Position numbers and translations under genes: made by a program. The notes below the pieces were generated by a model that saw nothing but the letters and a program-made list of their open reading frames with translations, ran no database searches and was not told where the DNA came from. 64,000 nucleotides of DNA from Calendula officinalis (lineage: Eukaryota > Streptophyta > Magnoliopsida > Asterales > Asteraceae): contig OY970828.1 of assembly GCA_963853835.1 (NCBI GenBank), forward strand, positions 59,946,861 to 60,010,860, read 5' to 3'. Below, in pieces: positions 1 through 11,930 of this stretch (position 1 is its first letter; each line of letters starts with the position of its first letter).

Positions 1-209
1 TATGCATAATTTTTTTTCCTTCCGAAAAAACTAATGTACAATTTTAGTTTGTACCACATTGCATATGTCTGATAGTTGAGGGGACGATTTATACATTATA
101 CTGTTAGTTAATTTCTTCTCGGATATTCGGGCCGGTTTGTATTCAGACCTTTCACAAGAACCAGCAACTCAGGTCACCACGGCGGCGCCATCGGTACCGG
201 AGGTCTGTC

Positions 210-3200
210 ATGGCTGCGCTAATCCGCAGAGCAGCTTCAAGCTTTTGCTCCAACTCCAAAAACCGTCACTTTTTTTCCCCTGTGGCTCGGCGATTGGAGG
301 AGACCGGTTTATATGGATGCAATCATTTGAAAAGCCCTAAGGGATTTCAGCGTATTGTAGATGACGCAATTGAACGGTAATTTTGAAGTGAAATCAATAG
401 ATTTGAATCCTTTCGTACGCTGTAAACAATAGCGAATTAAGCAAAATTGCAAAATGAATTACTTTTTGTTATGCTAAATTTCGTGTATGTTAATTTTTGT
501 TTTTGTTTTATTTCACAGGTCTAATGAACTTGTTGGATTCATTTCTCGAATGCCGTCTTCTGTTGAAATTATCAACGCCATGGATGAAATATCAAACACA
601 GTAAGACTATTAAACTGGAGTACAGAATAATAAATCACTACTTAAATTTGCAACAGCATCTTTATCAAATTTGTTGAATGGAGTGTGTGTTTATGAGTAT
701 ATCTTGTTGATGCATGTAATGTTTGAATGTTTCAGGTATGTCAAGTTGTGGATTCTGCAGAACTTTGTAGAAATACACATCCAGACAGGTTATTTTACTT
801 TCATTAATGGTGACCAAATGTTGTTGGCATCATTATTTTCCTGTTCTTTTTTATTTTTTATTTTTTATAAATGAGTTAGAATACAGGGAATTTGTTGATG
901 AGGCGTTGAAGGCATCAATGAGGATTCACGAATATCTACATGTGAGGTGACCAGTTATATAGTTAATTTTTATTTTGTTTGAGTTTTGCTACATCAATAA
1001 GGTTAACGAACCATTCTAGATAATATTACTCGAACATATAATGTGAAATATTATTGTTAATAACTTGTATCTGATACCATTTCTTCATCTTATTCTAGAT
1101 AATATTACTCGAACATATAATGTGAAATATTATTGTTAATAACTTGTATCTGATACCATTTCTTCATCTTATTGTAATGATTATTGTGGTGTTAATGATC
1201 ATTATCATACAGTATCTAAATACAAATCTTACTCTATATGATGCGGTGCTGAAAGCCGACAAAGATCAAACTTTAACAAGTGAGGAAGCAAAAAGAGTAG
1301 CTCGTGATCTGAGAATTGATTTTGAGAAGGGTGGAATTCATCTCTCTGCAGGTTTTTTGGCTCACATTTTTTTATATAATTATATAAATACTACTTTTAG
1401 AAAGTATATTTTACTTTACTAACTACATATCATTATATAACCTTATCTCACAGAAAAGAAAGATCGAGTGAGTCAACTCAATATTGAAATCGCTAAATGC
1501 TGTGCACAGTAAGTAAAGTAATCTACATTGTTTCATACTTGATGATTGTGTACTGATAATGGTGGTTTTGGTTTATTAACAAAAGGAAACCTAAGTTTGT
1601 GTAACCTATAATTTAATCAGGTTTAATGAAAATATAGCTAAGGATCCAGGTCATGTAGATGTATATCCAACATCACGTATACCCAAAAAGTTACATCATC
1701 TTGTTAAGCCTGTTAGTCGGTCAACATCAAAAGTCAACACAAGAGAAAAAGGGTTCAGAATAGTAACAGAACCAAGCACTGTGTCTACTATTTTGCAATG
1801 GACACAAGATGATGAGGTTTAATACAATTACTTCAAATATAAATATAAATCTTCTCTCTTTAATTTTATTATTTTTTTCATTTGTACATTTGTTTTTCAT
1901 CTAGGTTAGGAAAATGACATATATTAAAAGCAATTCTGTGCCACATGCAAATCTTGGTGTTCTTGATAACCTAATTGCTGCACGTCATGAAATTTCTCAG
2001 GTTTGTTTAATTGTTTTTGCTGTTACTTTTCTATACATATGTTGACTATGCTTCATGTTTGACTTTGACCAGCCATTTTCCTCTTATTATTAATGCATGC
2101 AGATAATGGGGTACAAATCATATGTTGATTATGCTTTGCATTCAAATATGGCTTCATCACCAGAAGTTGTATCATCTTTTTTAACTGAGCTGAGTCAAAC
2201 CGTACAGTCAAAGGCACTTGAGGTACTATTTTTAATCATTTAATAATAATTATAATAATAATAATAATAATAATAAAATATTCTATTGTTATAATTACAG
2301 GAGTTTGAATCTATGCGTGAGTTCAAAAGGAGAAAAGAAAACACAAACTTAGAACCATGGGATGAAGCATACATTGCAAGGTCAATGAAATCATCTACTT
2401 ACAACTTGGACTTCTCAGTATGTTATTATTTTCTTTTTAATTATATTAATTCCATTATAAAAAAGATTGTTTTTTTTAATTTTTACTTTACTCAGGTTGT
2501 TGGTTCATATTTTAGTTTATCACAATGTATCGAGGGACTGAAAGTGGTGGTTGAATGCTTGTTTGGGATGAAATTTGTAAATATACCTGTTGCACCTGGT
2601 GAATCATGGCACCCTGATGTCATAAAAATGGCCCTACATCATCCTAATGAGGTTTTTATAAATATTCTTGAAATTAAAATTGTTTTAATTTTTATATACT
2701 TATTAAATAAATTGGTTTTCAGGGTGATTTGGGGTATATATACCTTGATCTAAATTCCAGACCAGGAAAATATCCTGGTTGTGCTCACTTTGCCATAAGA
2801 GGAGGCTGCAAAATTTCCAAAACAGAGTACCAGTTGCCAGTATGTTTTTTTTTCATTTAATTATTGATTATTGATTATTAATTATTAATTATTAATTATT
2901 GTGCAGGTGGTAGCCCTTGTTTGCAATTTTTCAAAAGCACACAATTCAGCAGTTGTGAGGCTTAACCATTCTGATGTAGATACACTTTTCCATGAATTTG
3001 GACATGCTCTTCATTCATTGCTTTCACGAACTGTATGTGAATTTTAATTTATTTTTTCTTACTTAATCATGTTTATTTTTTTCTTATTGTAATTTTAATT
3101 TGTTATTTGCAGGATTATCAACATTTTTCAGGTACCAGAGTAGCTTTTGATATGGCTGAAACTCCTTCTAACCTTTTTGAGTGAGTACCAAATACATTTT

Positions 3201-4017
3201 CTGTTTTTTGAATCGGTGATATTTGATTATTGAATTATTATCAAACAATTTATTTTTGTTTAGGTATTATGCATGGGACTATCGAGTGTTGAGCAAATTT
3301 GCTAAACATTATTCAACTGGTGATATAATTCCCAAGAAACTTGTAGAGTCAATGCAGGGTGCCAAAAAGATGTTTGCAGCAATGGAATTACAGCAGCAGG
3401 TTTTCTTTCCCTTTTTAACCCTCAAATGATTTTGTATGCAACAAAGAGAAGATAATTTATAATTTAACATGATTTATGTTTGTGATTCAGATATTATACG
3501 CGTTGGTTGACCAAACACTATATGCTGAGCAAACATTATCACCAATCGATACGACCTTAGTTGTTGAGGATTTGAAAAAACAGCATACCAATTGGACACA
3601 TGTTAAGGGTACACATTGGCAAACCAGATTTAGTCACCTACTATATTATGGTGCAGGTGCATTTCTTGTCATTCAAATACACACTTTTTTTTATTTAAAA
3701 AATATATCATAGACTAAATTACATAAATAAATGGGTGGAAATTGTCAAATTGCCAATTGAGTTTGTGTGTAGGTTATTACAGTTACTTGTATGCCAAGTG
3801 TTTTGCATCAACGATTTGGGAAAGAGTATGCAAGGAGGACCCACTTTCATTAGAAACAGGTAGTGCTATCAGAAGTAAGTTCCTGCAACACGGGGGAGCC
3901 AAAGATCCTAAACAGTTACTTAATGATCTTGCTGGTGATGGAATTACAAGGTACCAAAATGGAGGTGTAGTACCTGATATTACAAGCCTTTGTAACGAAT
4001 TCAACTTGAGAAAGTGA
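210..4017 (+). CDS. MIP: Mitochondrial intermediate peptidase (M3 family), 17 exons
   Basis: Zinc metallopeptidase of the M3 (thimet oligopeptidase) family. The organellar members remove an octapeptide from imported precursors after the first presequence cut. Exons read by splice sites and frame: 210-376, 519-600, 736-788, 887-941, 1213-1351, 1454-1508, 1621-1816, 1905-2000, 2103-2222, 2301-2417, 2496-2651, 2723-2839, 2907-3032, 3113-3180, 3264-3399, 3491-3656, 3773-4017. They sum to 2094 nt, giving 697 residues with no internal stop. The N-terminus (MAALIRRAASSF) is rich in Arg, Ser and Ala with no acidic residue, as in a mitochondrial presequence. The zinc-binding HEFGH motif lies in exon 13 (near 2991-3007) and the downstream metal-binding Glu in DMAETPS of exon 14. 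The C-terminal GYYSYLYAK block is typical of the family. ATG 210 was chosen because it opens the presequence and is in frame with all later exons. It is the upstream neighbour of an LPA2 relic in the same orientation. Confidence 0.93.
1013..1170. repeat. 79-bp tandem duplication in MIP intron 4
   Basis: Positions 1013-1091 are repeated directly, without visible change, at 1092-1170. Both copies lie within the intron between exons 4 (ends 941) and 5 (starts 1213). The duplication therefore lengthens the intron without touching coding sequence or the splice sites. Confidence 0.9.
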
Positions 4018-4337
4018 TAATATTACTGGTTTTGTAAGGTTAGATTTATTTAACTTATATTGTTTTCTAACAGTTAATAAGACAGATGTATGTTGTGCTG
4101 TGCAATTTTTTATTACATTTATTTTGTAATACTCATATGAAGTTTTCTTGTAATTGCAGTTTTGTTATACAAATGTTGCTTTTTGTTTGTGTTTCAAACT
4201 TGTATTTGGGGGTTAACATGCAATGGAACTGGCTTTTTTGCAGACATCTGGAAAATGTGCCAATTCAGTTATTTTTTATATTCAAAGAATATATCTTGTA
4301 TGAACATCAAAATTAACTATGAACCTAAGATATTTTG

Positions 4338-4490
4338 ATAATTTTGATAATGACAGCCCTAAGGACTGTCTTTAAATGCATTAAAAATAGTGCAAATGAG
4401 TAATTCTGAAAATTCAGGAGTCGGTTATAGATGGATGTACAACCTTTTTATGCATGTATTATGACAGCCCTTACGGTTGTCATTATCAAA
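4338..4490. mobile_element. Small MITE with GACAGCCC palindromic ends
   Basis: About 150 bp bounded by 29-bp inverted repeats. The left arm begins TTTTGATAATGACA and the right arm ends TGTCATTATCAAAA, with three internal mismatches. Each arm also contains its own short palindrome (GACAGCCC paired with GGNCTGTC), so the ends can form nested hairpins. It lies about 320 bp downstream of the MIP stop codon, so it may be in or just beyond the 3' UTR. A piece of the same family occurs at 57452-57495. Superfamily unknown; no clear target duplication. Confidence 0.6.
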
Positions 4491-4642
4491 ACCCGAATAT
4501 TTAATATGCCGATTATAAGGTTTAAAGCAAGATAGAAAAAACCTTAAGGTAAGAACTGTAAATGAAATAGACACACAAGAAGCTTACAAAGCTATTTATC
4601 AAAACTCAATGATAATGCAAAACTAGTACAAAGCACACCTAA

Positions 4643-4957
4643 GAGAAAGGGGTATCATCACGAAGCATCCCTCCGCCATCTCCACTTTTGCTTACATGGC
4701 ATGCTCACCGGCTTGCTTGACCCTCGCCACCACACCGCCCGTTGGGTGAGTGAGGGTGCGCGTCGGATGGCTGGCGAGTCCAGCGTGAGTGGGTGAGTTT
4801 TCCAATGTATTTTTTTTAATGTATTTTGTGAGTATGAGATATTTTAGTGATGGTAGAGGGGGTATTTGGGAAATTTGAATATGAAATGTGAAATAGTGAC
4901 GTGGCGCAAATGTGGCGCGATGTGGCATCTCACCCCAAGTGACCACACCTAATACTC
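4643..4957. mobile_element. Harbinger-type MITE, TAA target duplication
   Basis: Flanked by TAA at 4640-4642 and 4958-4960. The left end (GAGAAAGGGGTATCATCAC) matches the inverted right end at about 12 of 19 positions. The interior has a GC-rich left part and repeated GTGGCGC phrases near the right end, resembling the right end of the PIF/Harbinger element at 14312-28559. The short open frame inside it has no recognisable product. Confidence 0.55.
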
Positions 4958-4960
4958 TAA

Positions 4961-5591
4961 GAATAAGCAGGTACATATTTACAAACTTAAAAGCTAGGAA
5001 CACAAGTACCTTTTAGCAGGTTATTTTCACTATAAATAAAGGGTAAATGTAAGATATTCTGTACATCCTAAAACTCTAAAATACTCTCTCCAAATAATGG
5101 TAGTAATTTACTAAACAGAAACTTATGAAGTAGCAAAGCAATGTGTGTATACTATGTGTCAAAACCTCCATATCTGAACTCAAGAACTTCAATAACAAAA
5201 TACAACGCTGATTTTATTATAGAAGAATAATAGAAAACTGATTACAACAAATACTCTAATTACAAGCGTGTATACAAAGAATAAACCTATGATTCATAAA
5301 TGCTACGAATCTACACAAAGAAAACATACAAAAGAACTAACAATCTCATATTTTTAACCTAGTATAAAGCCCATTAGACTGTTGCATCTTAAAGATTGTA
5401 TGTATGTTGTTCATGGGAAAATGTTAAGAAAAAGGATATAAAAGAAAATTTGTATTGTTTCTTAATTTTTTTTTTATTCAGATACTCGTTTGATTAAATA
5501 AATATGAAAATAAGCTGAAATATTTAGTAAGAAGTAACAACATGTCCCTAAATCATGAGCAAATATAGCGATTTAACGAACTAAACAGAAA
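4961..5591. other. Intergenic, AT-rich
   Basis: No gene, RNA or clear repeat is visible. The last 100 bp or so is the presumed former promoter and 5' UTR of the LPA2 relic. Confidence 0.5.
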
Positions 5592-6756
5592 ATGGCGTTA
5601 ATTTTCCCCTCATCTTCAACCTTCATCACTTCCAGCCACAAAAGTCGCCATCATCCCCTTCCCCATTTAACCGCCATTAAAGCACAAAATACCTCATCCA
5701 TCAGAACCTAAAGAATCAACCGATAACACATTTTCACCCCCCAATTCCGCCTCACCTCCCCTAGGGTTTGGCTCGTCGTCTTCTTTTTCTACATCATCTC
5801 CGGCGAAGAATCAGAAAGGTAAAAAGGAAAGAGCTAGAATTATTCGAAGAGATCCAGTTGAAACCCCTAAATTTGTTTCTCAACAGAAGGAACAAGGAAG
5901 TGAAGTGATAAATGAGGCGGGAAGTAATGAGCGTGCCTTTCTTCTCACGTGGTTAGGGTTAGGTTCGCTAATTATTGTTGAGGGGATTGCTCTAGCTGCT
6001 TCAGGTATTATCAATTGCTCCTCCGATTGATTTTGTTCTCAATTTGATTCGAATCATATATAATTCTGCTCATAAACACCATCTTAGGGTTGTTGGGATT
6101 GAGTAAGCTGAGTAATTGCTCCATGAATCTGAAAAACTATGACAAACTGAATACCAATGGGAGATTAGTCAATTACATTAGGATACAGTTTTAAGTCATT
6201 GAAAATAATTTTAAAAAGAGGATATTGAAGTTTCGTTGACATTGTGCTTATGCCTAAACCTAACATTTGTATCAAACATCTGTCGTTTAAGGTATATTCT
6301 AATAGCTTAATTGTTTACAGATTGGTGTAACAGTTCCTTTAAATCCAACCGAATTGGATAGTAATAATAGCAAAACTAGGAATTCAATAAGCTAAAAATA
6401 GAATCTGAAAGTGAGCTAGGGTTCATATTGATCGAAAGTCAAACGATTACTACAAGAAAGATGATGAATCAAAAACTGAACTGAGAGGAATTGGTTGAAT
6501 AGGTCAAAGTGTTGAAAGTCACCCATAGTCTACTTTTAACTCTCTTCCACTAGCATTTTCCCGTTGTCCTAAATATAATGCTTATTTTCCAGAATCATAT
6601 CATAAGTTTATGTAAGTCCACTTTTTATGTTGTGTACTTAATTTGAATGTACAGGTTTCCTCCCAGAAGAATGGGATGCTTTGTTTGTAAAGTATCTTTA
6701 TCCTTCATTTACCCCAACTGTCTTCTTGTTTGTTGCGGGAACAGTTGTCTCGTGAA
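5592..6756 (+). pseudogene. LPA2: LPA2-like photosystem II assembly factor, broken
   Basis: The deduced protein matches LOW PSII ACCUMULATION 2, a thylakoid membrane protein that helps assemble photosystem II. Exon 1 (5592-6004) has an ATG, a Ser/Thr-rich transit-peptide-like start, a Ser-rich linker with SSPAKNQKGKK, and the first membrane segment (AFLLTWLGLGSLIIVEGIAL). Exon 2 (from 6655) gives GFLPEEWDALFVKYLYPSFTP followed by TVFLFVAGT. There are two lesions. From ATG 5592 the frame reaches TAA at 5709-5711, and the rest of exon 1 is in the +1 frame, which has a stop just upstream and no ATG of its own. In exon 2 the conserved YGV-LKY ending is disrupted: a small deletion gives a TGA at 6754-6756, while the lost tail (LVKYLEIKTR) continues in another frame. 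The intron (6005-6654) keeps GT-AG ends. Assembly error is possible, but two separate breaks favour a pseudogene. Confidence 0.75.
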
Positions 6757-8630
6757 ATACCTAGAAATTAAAACGAGAAACCAAATAGTTCAACTTAATC
6801 TTTACATGTAACATAACTCTATGTTGTTGATAGACGACTTTTATAACCCCTACAGATTTGCGGTTAATATGGACCACTTTTATAACCCCTACAGCCGTGG
6901 ATGATGGAGTGGGGGAACAAGGGGCGGCATTAAAAAATGAAACTTAAATTGAAAATTATGATAAAATAAATAGATTTGATTCGGATCGTGATCCATCTGC
7001 TTGGCTTGGATTATGGTTCAAATCACAATCCATTTAGTTGGATCACGGACTAGATCAAGATCCATTTAGTTTGGATCATTAATGGATCGGATCAAGATTC
7101 TATCCATATTCATCCATTGGCATGCCCGCCTACAACTTAGAGGTTGTAGATTTAATACTCATTAGATATATGTGAGATTATGAGGTGTATGTAATATGCA
7201 TATTAGTAGTAGTATTTGCCTTTAAAAGAAGAGAGTAATCTTTTTTTTAAAGGCATGTAAGATAGTAACCTGACTTCTTGAACTAAAAGCTATACACTTG
7301 AGTTCACTTTTTTCAATATTAATCAAGTTTTTGAAGTAAAGTAGCACAAAATGTAACTCAAATTATCCTATTTCCGAGTAATGGATGAGTAGGCTATCTA
7401 TGTGTATGCTTATGGTCTTATGTTTGATTGTTAGGAGCCAACACTTATGTGTAACGTTACAACTAATATATGCAAGACAAAGTAAGAATCTTAGCAGCAA
7501 CAACCATAACTATTTGTACATACCCGGGTTGTCTTAAGTGGTTCTCGATATAATTTACTGATGTCGACACTAATTATCGGTACATCATACACAAATGTTA
7601 GATTTTTCCAAGTGGTTACATTTTAGGTAACAACTTATTTCGATTTTCTATCCTTCATAATCTTATCAAGTGGCTGTTTGATTGAAGGTCAGATACAGAA
7701 GGGGTTCAGGGGGGAAAAGGTAGCAAGTCAGAAGGTGGATTATAACTTGTAGATGCTATTAAGTTTTGGATACTCTTCCTTCACCTACCAATTCTAAACT
7801 TTTTATGTCAATATATATAGGGTTTTACCGAAAGCATTGTTACCCACATTTTTCTATGTGCAGGTAAAACATGCAGTTACTTGTATGACTCAACTTTTTT
7901 TACTTATGTGCTGGGTTTTTTTTTACTTATAGTGACAACTGTTTCAGTGTTTTACTAAATTAAACTTCTCTTATAACGATGTTTGTCTTTATTACGTTAT
8001 TATTTGTCTTTTGTTCGTTTACCATAACAGCTCTCATCTATTTATCGGACTATTCAACTTATGACATTTTTTCATATTAATTTAGTCGATGCCCATTCGA
8101 CACGTCCTAAAGGACCCCTACATTCCTCAACCCCCCTCCATATTCGATGATACCCAACCCGTGTACACTTGACACCTCTGTTCCTCATGAACGCAAGTCA
8201 ATTTGCACAAACTTTACAACAATTAAGATTTCTTTGTCACACATTTAAGGGTTTGGGATTTTATGAAAAGGTGGTCCATGAGTTAGTTTAGCACATGGAT
8301 TGTTGGACAGGTGCCTACAAATGGATAAAATTGACCGGTCTCTTGTGATTATGACTAGCTTCCTTTTGGGTTTCTTTTTAAATTGGCTACACCTACTTGA
8401 GCAAACTAGTATTCAATTAGGGTTAATGAGGGCCTTATTGGGTTGGTAGGTTGATCCATCCGTGTGCTTATTGGCACTTCACTCATCACTAGTTTATAGC
8501 ATGTTATTACGTGTTATATGACACTCAATCCACCCGCCTTTATATTTTCGTTAAGAATAACTAATTACTAGGAAACTTCACATGAGACCGACACGAATAT
8601 AACCAAGTTAGAGTTGAGAAAAACAAGTTT
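6757..8630. other. Intergenic, no gene found
   Basis: AT-rich. Two small things are visible: a 19-bp direct repeat (ACTTTTATAACCCCTACAG, near 6837 and 6880) and a run of irregular GGATC/GATCC phrases at about 6975-7115 that reads like eroded low-complexity filler of a hAT-type MITE. No sustained coding frame and no RNA gene. Confidence 0.45.
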
Positions 8631-8639
8631 CGGATCAAT

Positions 8640-8935
8640 TTTGGGTCGACTCAACTAACCCGTTTATTAAACGGGTTATGTTCAGGTTGGTGATAATTTA
8701 AATGAGTCGACCCACCAACCCGATTAATTATTATAACATTTTTAAAAATAGATACATTTGTTTTACCCCGTCTAATTTAACGGGTTATATGGGCCGTGTT
8801 CAGATTGAAATTAGGCAGATTATGGTTAAATATCCAACCCGTTTATATACATAAGTCAGGTTCAGGTTGAATGTTTATGACTCGCCAACCCAGAATCCGA
8901 ACCGACCTGAATTGTCACCTCTGTTATTATATGTT
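8640..8935. repeat. AACCCG/CGGGTT-rich repeat, probable eroded hAT MITE
   Basis: Alternating AACCCG and CGGGTT motifs, with a right-hand boundary close to TTGTCACCTCTG near 8920. This is the texture of the hAT-type MITEs elsewhere in the window (31365, 41895, 45611), but no matching left end or target duplication was found. Confidence 0.35.
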
Positions 8936-9495
8936 ACTAGGTGGCCCAACAAACTAGATGTGAGTTCAAATTGACAATTTTGTATTAACGGTATATTGCG
9001 AGTCTCTACCGTGTAAGAAAAATGCAAAAGAATGTATTATGTGTTGCACGAATAAGCAATTTCGGTAATTTGCAGATAAATGTTTGTTTTTGTAAATGAT
9101 CTTTGTCCTTTTTATTACATTTTGCAAGAATGCTAAGTACGATTAAAAAAAGGTACCCTATGAATAAATGATGGGTTGTCCATTGGCAACGTTAGTTAAA
9201 AATCAGTGTCAATGAAATGTGTGAAACATATCGAACGGTTAAAATCGGTCCATGAACTATGGAGTTAATTAAACCATTTTATTAGAAAAAGACTATTATT
9301 ATACTACACTTTTTTTGCATTCTTATCTAGCACTTGAACTATGGAGTTAATTAAAAAGTGTTTGTAGGGTCGGATTGGTATCATGAAAAAGTCGATTAAG
9401 CGTGAATTCAGTTTTAACTCATTACCTAATCCGCGCCTTTTGCCACGTAATTATGTTTGTATTGTCTGCTCAAAGATCACTTGGGAGTCTTTATT

Positions 9496-9722
9496 AGGGG
9501 TGTTCAAAAATATCCGAAAAACCGATTATTTGAAAAATTACTCGATATCTGAAATCTGAGATTCTGAAAATTCGGGCACGGGTATTGTTTTTTAAGATTT
9601 TTGGATACCCGATACCCGAAAATAAAAAATATACAAAAATTATACAAAAATTACCCAAAATATTTGAGAAAATACCCAAAATATTTGAGAAAATACCCAA
9701 AATATTTGAAAATACCCGAAAT
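9496..9722. mobile_element. Truncated hAT-type MITE with 21-bp tandem repeat
   Basis: Starts with TAGGGGTGTTC, the terminal motif of the complete hAT MITE at 35546-36222. It is filled with ACCCGAAA/ATCCGAAA phrases but lacks the matching right end. Near its right side, 9651-9710 holds three tandem copies of a roughly 21-bp unit (ACCCAAAATATTTGAGAAAAT). The short open frames over it are translations of the repeat. Confidence 0.55.
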
Positions 9723-9739
9723 CCCCACTTTGTTTTTGT

Positions 9740-10328
9740 TATTAAGCATCTCCCAGTAGTGTTGCGTCACTAAACATATCACTAAACACATTAATGCTGA
9801 CGAGTTACTAACAAGGTCGCGCCAACAGTAGAACATCACTAAACTCATCACCACTTAAAAAATATTAAAAAACTAAAATACCACCTCCCCCCATGCTGTC
9901 GAAGAGACCATGCAACTCGTTGTCCGGGCAATGAGTTGCTACCGAAGAGATGGTGCCATTGGCGTCATCCCCCGACGAGAAATATGTGTTCCCCAACGTG
10001 TTTGTGACGTGAGCGATGGGAGGGGCCTTAGACTGGGAGTAACGCGTGACCTTTTCAAAGGTCGTGACCACCATGTCAACCCCAAGGGACGCGTCCCTCC
10101 CCTTACGCCACTCTACCTGCAGCGCGTCTCTAAGCCTCAAAGGTCGTCCAGACGACCCTTGTGGGTCGTCTGATTTTCAAAGGGAGTGGGTTTTTTGAAA
10201 AAGAGAATAGTTTGGTCGTCTGGTTACGTGGGTTTGGTCTTGATTTTTTTATGTGTTTGGTCGGATTGATGTGGCGCAGAGGTGCCAGTGGTGACCACTG
10301 AAACAATGGTCACCCATTAGGCATAGTC
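9740..10328. mobile_element. Harbinger-like non-autonomous element
   Basis: The right end, CATAGTC followed by TTA (10329-10331), is the same as the right end of the PIF/Harbinger element at 28559. The sequence before it has the same GTGGCGCAGAGGTGCC texture. The left boundary near 9740, where TTATTAAGC occurs, is only approximate. On the minus strand 9865-10140 is open for 91 codons. I do not recognise the translation and treat it as chance or a relic. Confidence 0.4.
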
Positions 10329-10356
10329 TTAGTATTCCCACTTCCAAAGTATCTTA

Positions 10357-10617
10357 CTTCCTCCGATTATGATGATGGTTAAATTAGATTAAATGGATGG
10401 TTAGTGGGGAATGAATCTCACCCATTTTGAATAAAGTGAGGTTAATGATATTTAAAAATAAAAAGTATAGGTAAACAGGTCATTTCATTTTCTTAAAGGT
10501 TATAGTTAATGGGTGTGGTCCTATTACTTTTTACCAAATAAAAAAACTTTTCAAAACATATCACCTATTTTAAATGACAAAAAGAAATATATATCACTTA
10601 TTTCAAATCAAAAGAAG
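10357..10617. mobile_element. Stowaway-like MITE (degenerate)
   Basis: TA-flanked (10355-10356 and 10618-10619). The left terminus is CTTCCTCCG and the right GAAG, the usual Stowaway end read in both directions, but the inverted repeats are short and eroded. A DNA relic of the Tc1/mariner type. Confidence 0.45.
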
Positions 10618-10619
10618 TA

Positions 10620-11304
10620 TAATTTATCAAGTCAAAAGAATAGTGCCTTTTGAGGCACCACTTTGTTTCTTTCCCGCCACATTTGCTTTGGATTATACGC
10701 TTTTTATTATTTTATTTTGTTATTATGATTTCTTTTTGACTTTTAACTATGTAGATTCTCAAGTCCAAACATGTTTTTGATCTATTTTATACGAAAAAAG
10801 AAAAGTATATTAAACACTAAAATGAATTATAACGAAACGTAATGACATTAATAATCTCCAAACATAAGATCTTCTTTCCGGAAACACAACCTTATTGAGA
10901 AATCTAGTCCAAGATGGAAATGAAAATCTATAATTTACTATACAAATAATCTTCAAGGAGATATGGAACTCTTGGAGGACACGTCTCTAGATTCTCTTAC
11001 ATGTATTTTCTCGTTTATAAGGGTAGCGACGTTTATACTAAGATGATTCTATGCATTTATTTGTTTAGGAGTCTTATGATATATAAATTTGTAAGATCTC
11101 TGTGCTTACATACTTGTATGTTTATTTCTTGATAGTTGATTTTGGTATATATTATGTTAGTTGCATTCTTGATACACTCCCTTGCACACACGTCAAGTAC
11201 ACACACATATGTTTTTTCATGTTTCTTTTGTCATTCTTACCACACCCGCACGCGCACACGTTACATGCACATATCTTCTTACACATACTCATCCTCGCAT
11301 GTAT
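10620..11304. other. Intergenic
   Basis: AT-rich with a CA/CG dinucleotide-rich patch around 11180-11290. The two overlapping 68-69 codon frames there come from this simple sequence. No gene or RNA is supported. Confidence 0.45.
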
Positions 11305-11307
11305 TTA

Positions 11308-11432
11308 GGGGGTGTTTGAGAAAACTTATTAAGGGAGTTTATTAGCTTATTAACTTAATAAGCCAAAAAAGCTCTAAAGTTCAAGTTTATTAAGCTAATA
11401 AGCTCCCTTAATAAACTTTCCCAAACATGCCC
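11308..11432. mobile_element. Tourist-type MITE, TTA target duplication
   Basis: The termini GGGGGTGTTTGAG and CCCAAACATGCCC are imperfect inverted repeats, and the arms carry complementary TTATTAAGGGAG and CTCCCTTAATAA. TTA lies at 11305-11307 and again at 11433-11435. End sequence and 3-bp duplication fit the PIF/Harbinger (Tourist) class. It is a more eroded cousin of the perfect hairpin at 60973-61118. Confidence 0.75.
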
Positions 11433-11496
11433 TTACTTTTAGATATATTTATAGGCATGTATGCAGATCTATAAACTTATTTTCCCTCATTCACAC

Positions 11497-11641
11497 TGTT
11501 AATATGTATCAATTCTTGATTCTCATTGATTGACAAAGTGTGTATTATATACACAATTACAAGGCTATAAACTAGGAAAGGATTACATACAATCAAGCCA
11601 ATATATATCTAAAATATAATTCAAATATAGGCTATCTAACA
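11497..11641 (-). repeat. Copia 3' LTR (145 bp)
   Basis: Begins TG and ends CA. It appears identical to 13992-14136, and the polypurine tract lies just inside it. Confidence 0.92.
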
Positions 11642-11648
11642 GCCCCCC

Positions 11649-11930
11649 TCAGTTTGGAGCGGGAGGAGGACGAACGCTCAAACTGTCCCGAAAATCAAGA
11701 AATAAGTGTCGAGGAAGGCCCTTTGTGAAAATGTCAGCATACTGATAAGCTGATGGGACATGTAACACCCGAATGTGTCCTAAAGCGACCTTCTCGCGAA
11801 CAAAATGTATGTCAATCTCAATGTGTTTGGTCCGTTGATGTTGAACAGGATTGCCAGAAAGATAAACGGCCGACACATTGTCACAATACACAAGAGTGGA
11901 ACGGTGTATTGGTGTATGAAGCTCAAGTAA
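11649..11930 (-). pseudogene. Copia RNase H fragment
   Basis: Minus-strand frame with the closing part of a Copia RNase H: ELHTP, YCDNVSAVYL, the NPVQHQRTKHIEIDIHFVRE block and the ADIFTKGLP end. It joins abruptly to the end of the integrase region at about 11923, so everything between (the reverse transcriptase and the first part of RNase H) has been deleted. An ATG inside the domain (about 11891) is incidental. There is no sign that it makes a separate functional protein. Confidence 0.85.

Noticed and set aside
5592..5711. A 39-residue independent small protein
   Set aside because: It is the N-terminal part of the LPA2 match up to the frameshift, not a separate gene.
9865..10140. 91-codon minus-strand frame
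   Set aside because: Lies in a Harbinger-like non-autonomous element, overlaps a plus-strand frame of similar length, and shows no domain.
11102..11345. Two overlapping 68-69 codon frames
   Set aside because: Produced by CA/CG-rich simple sequence.
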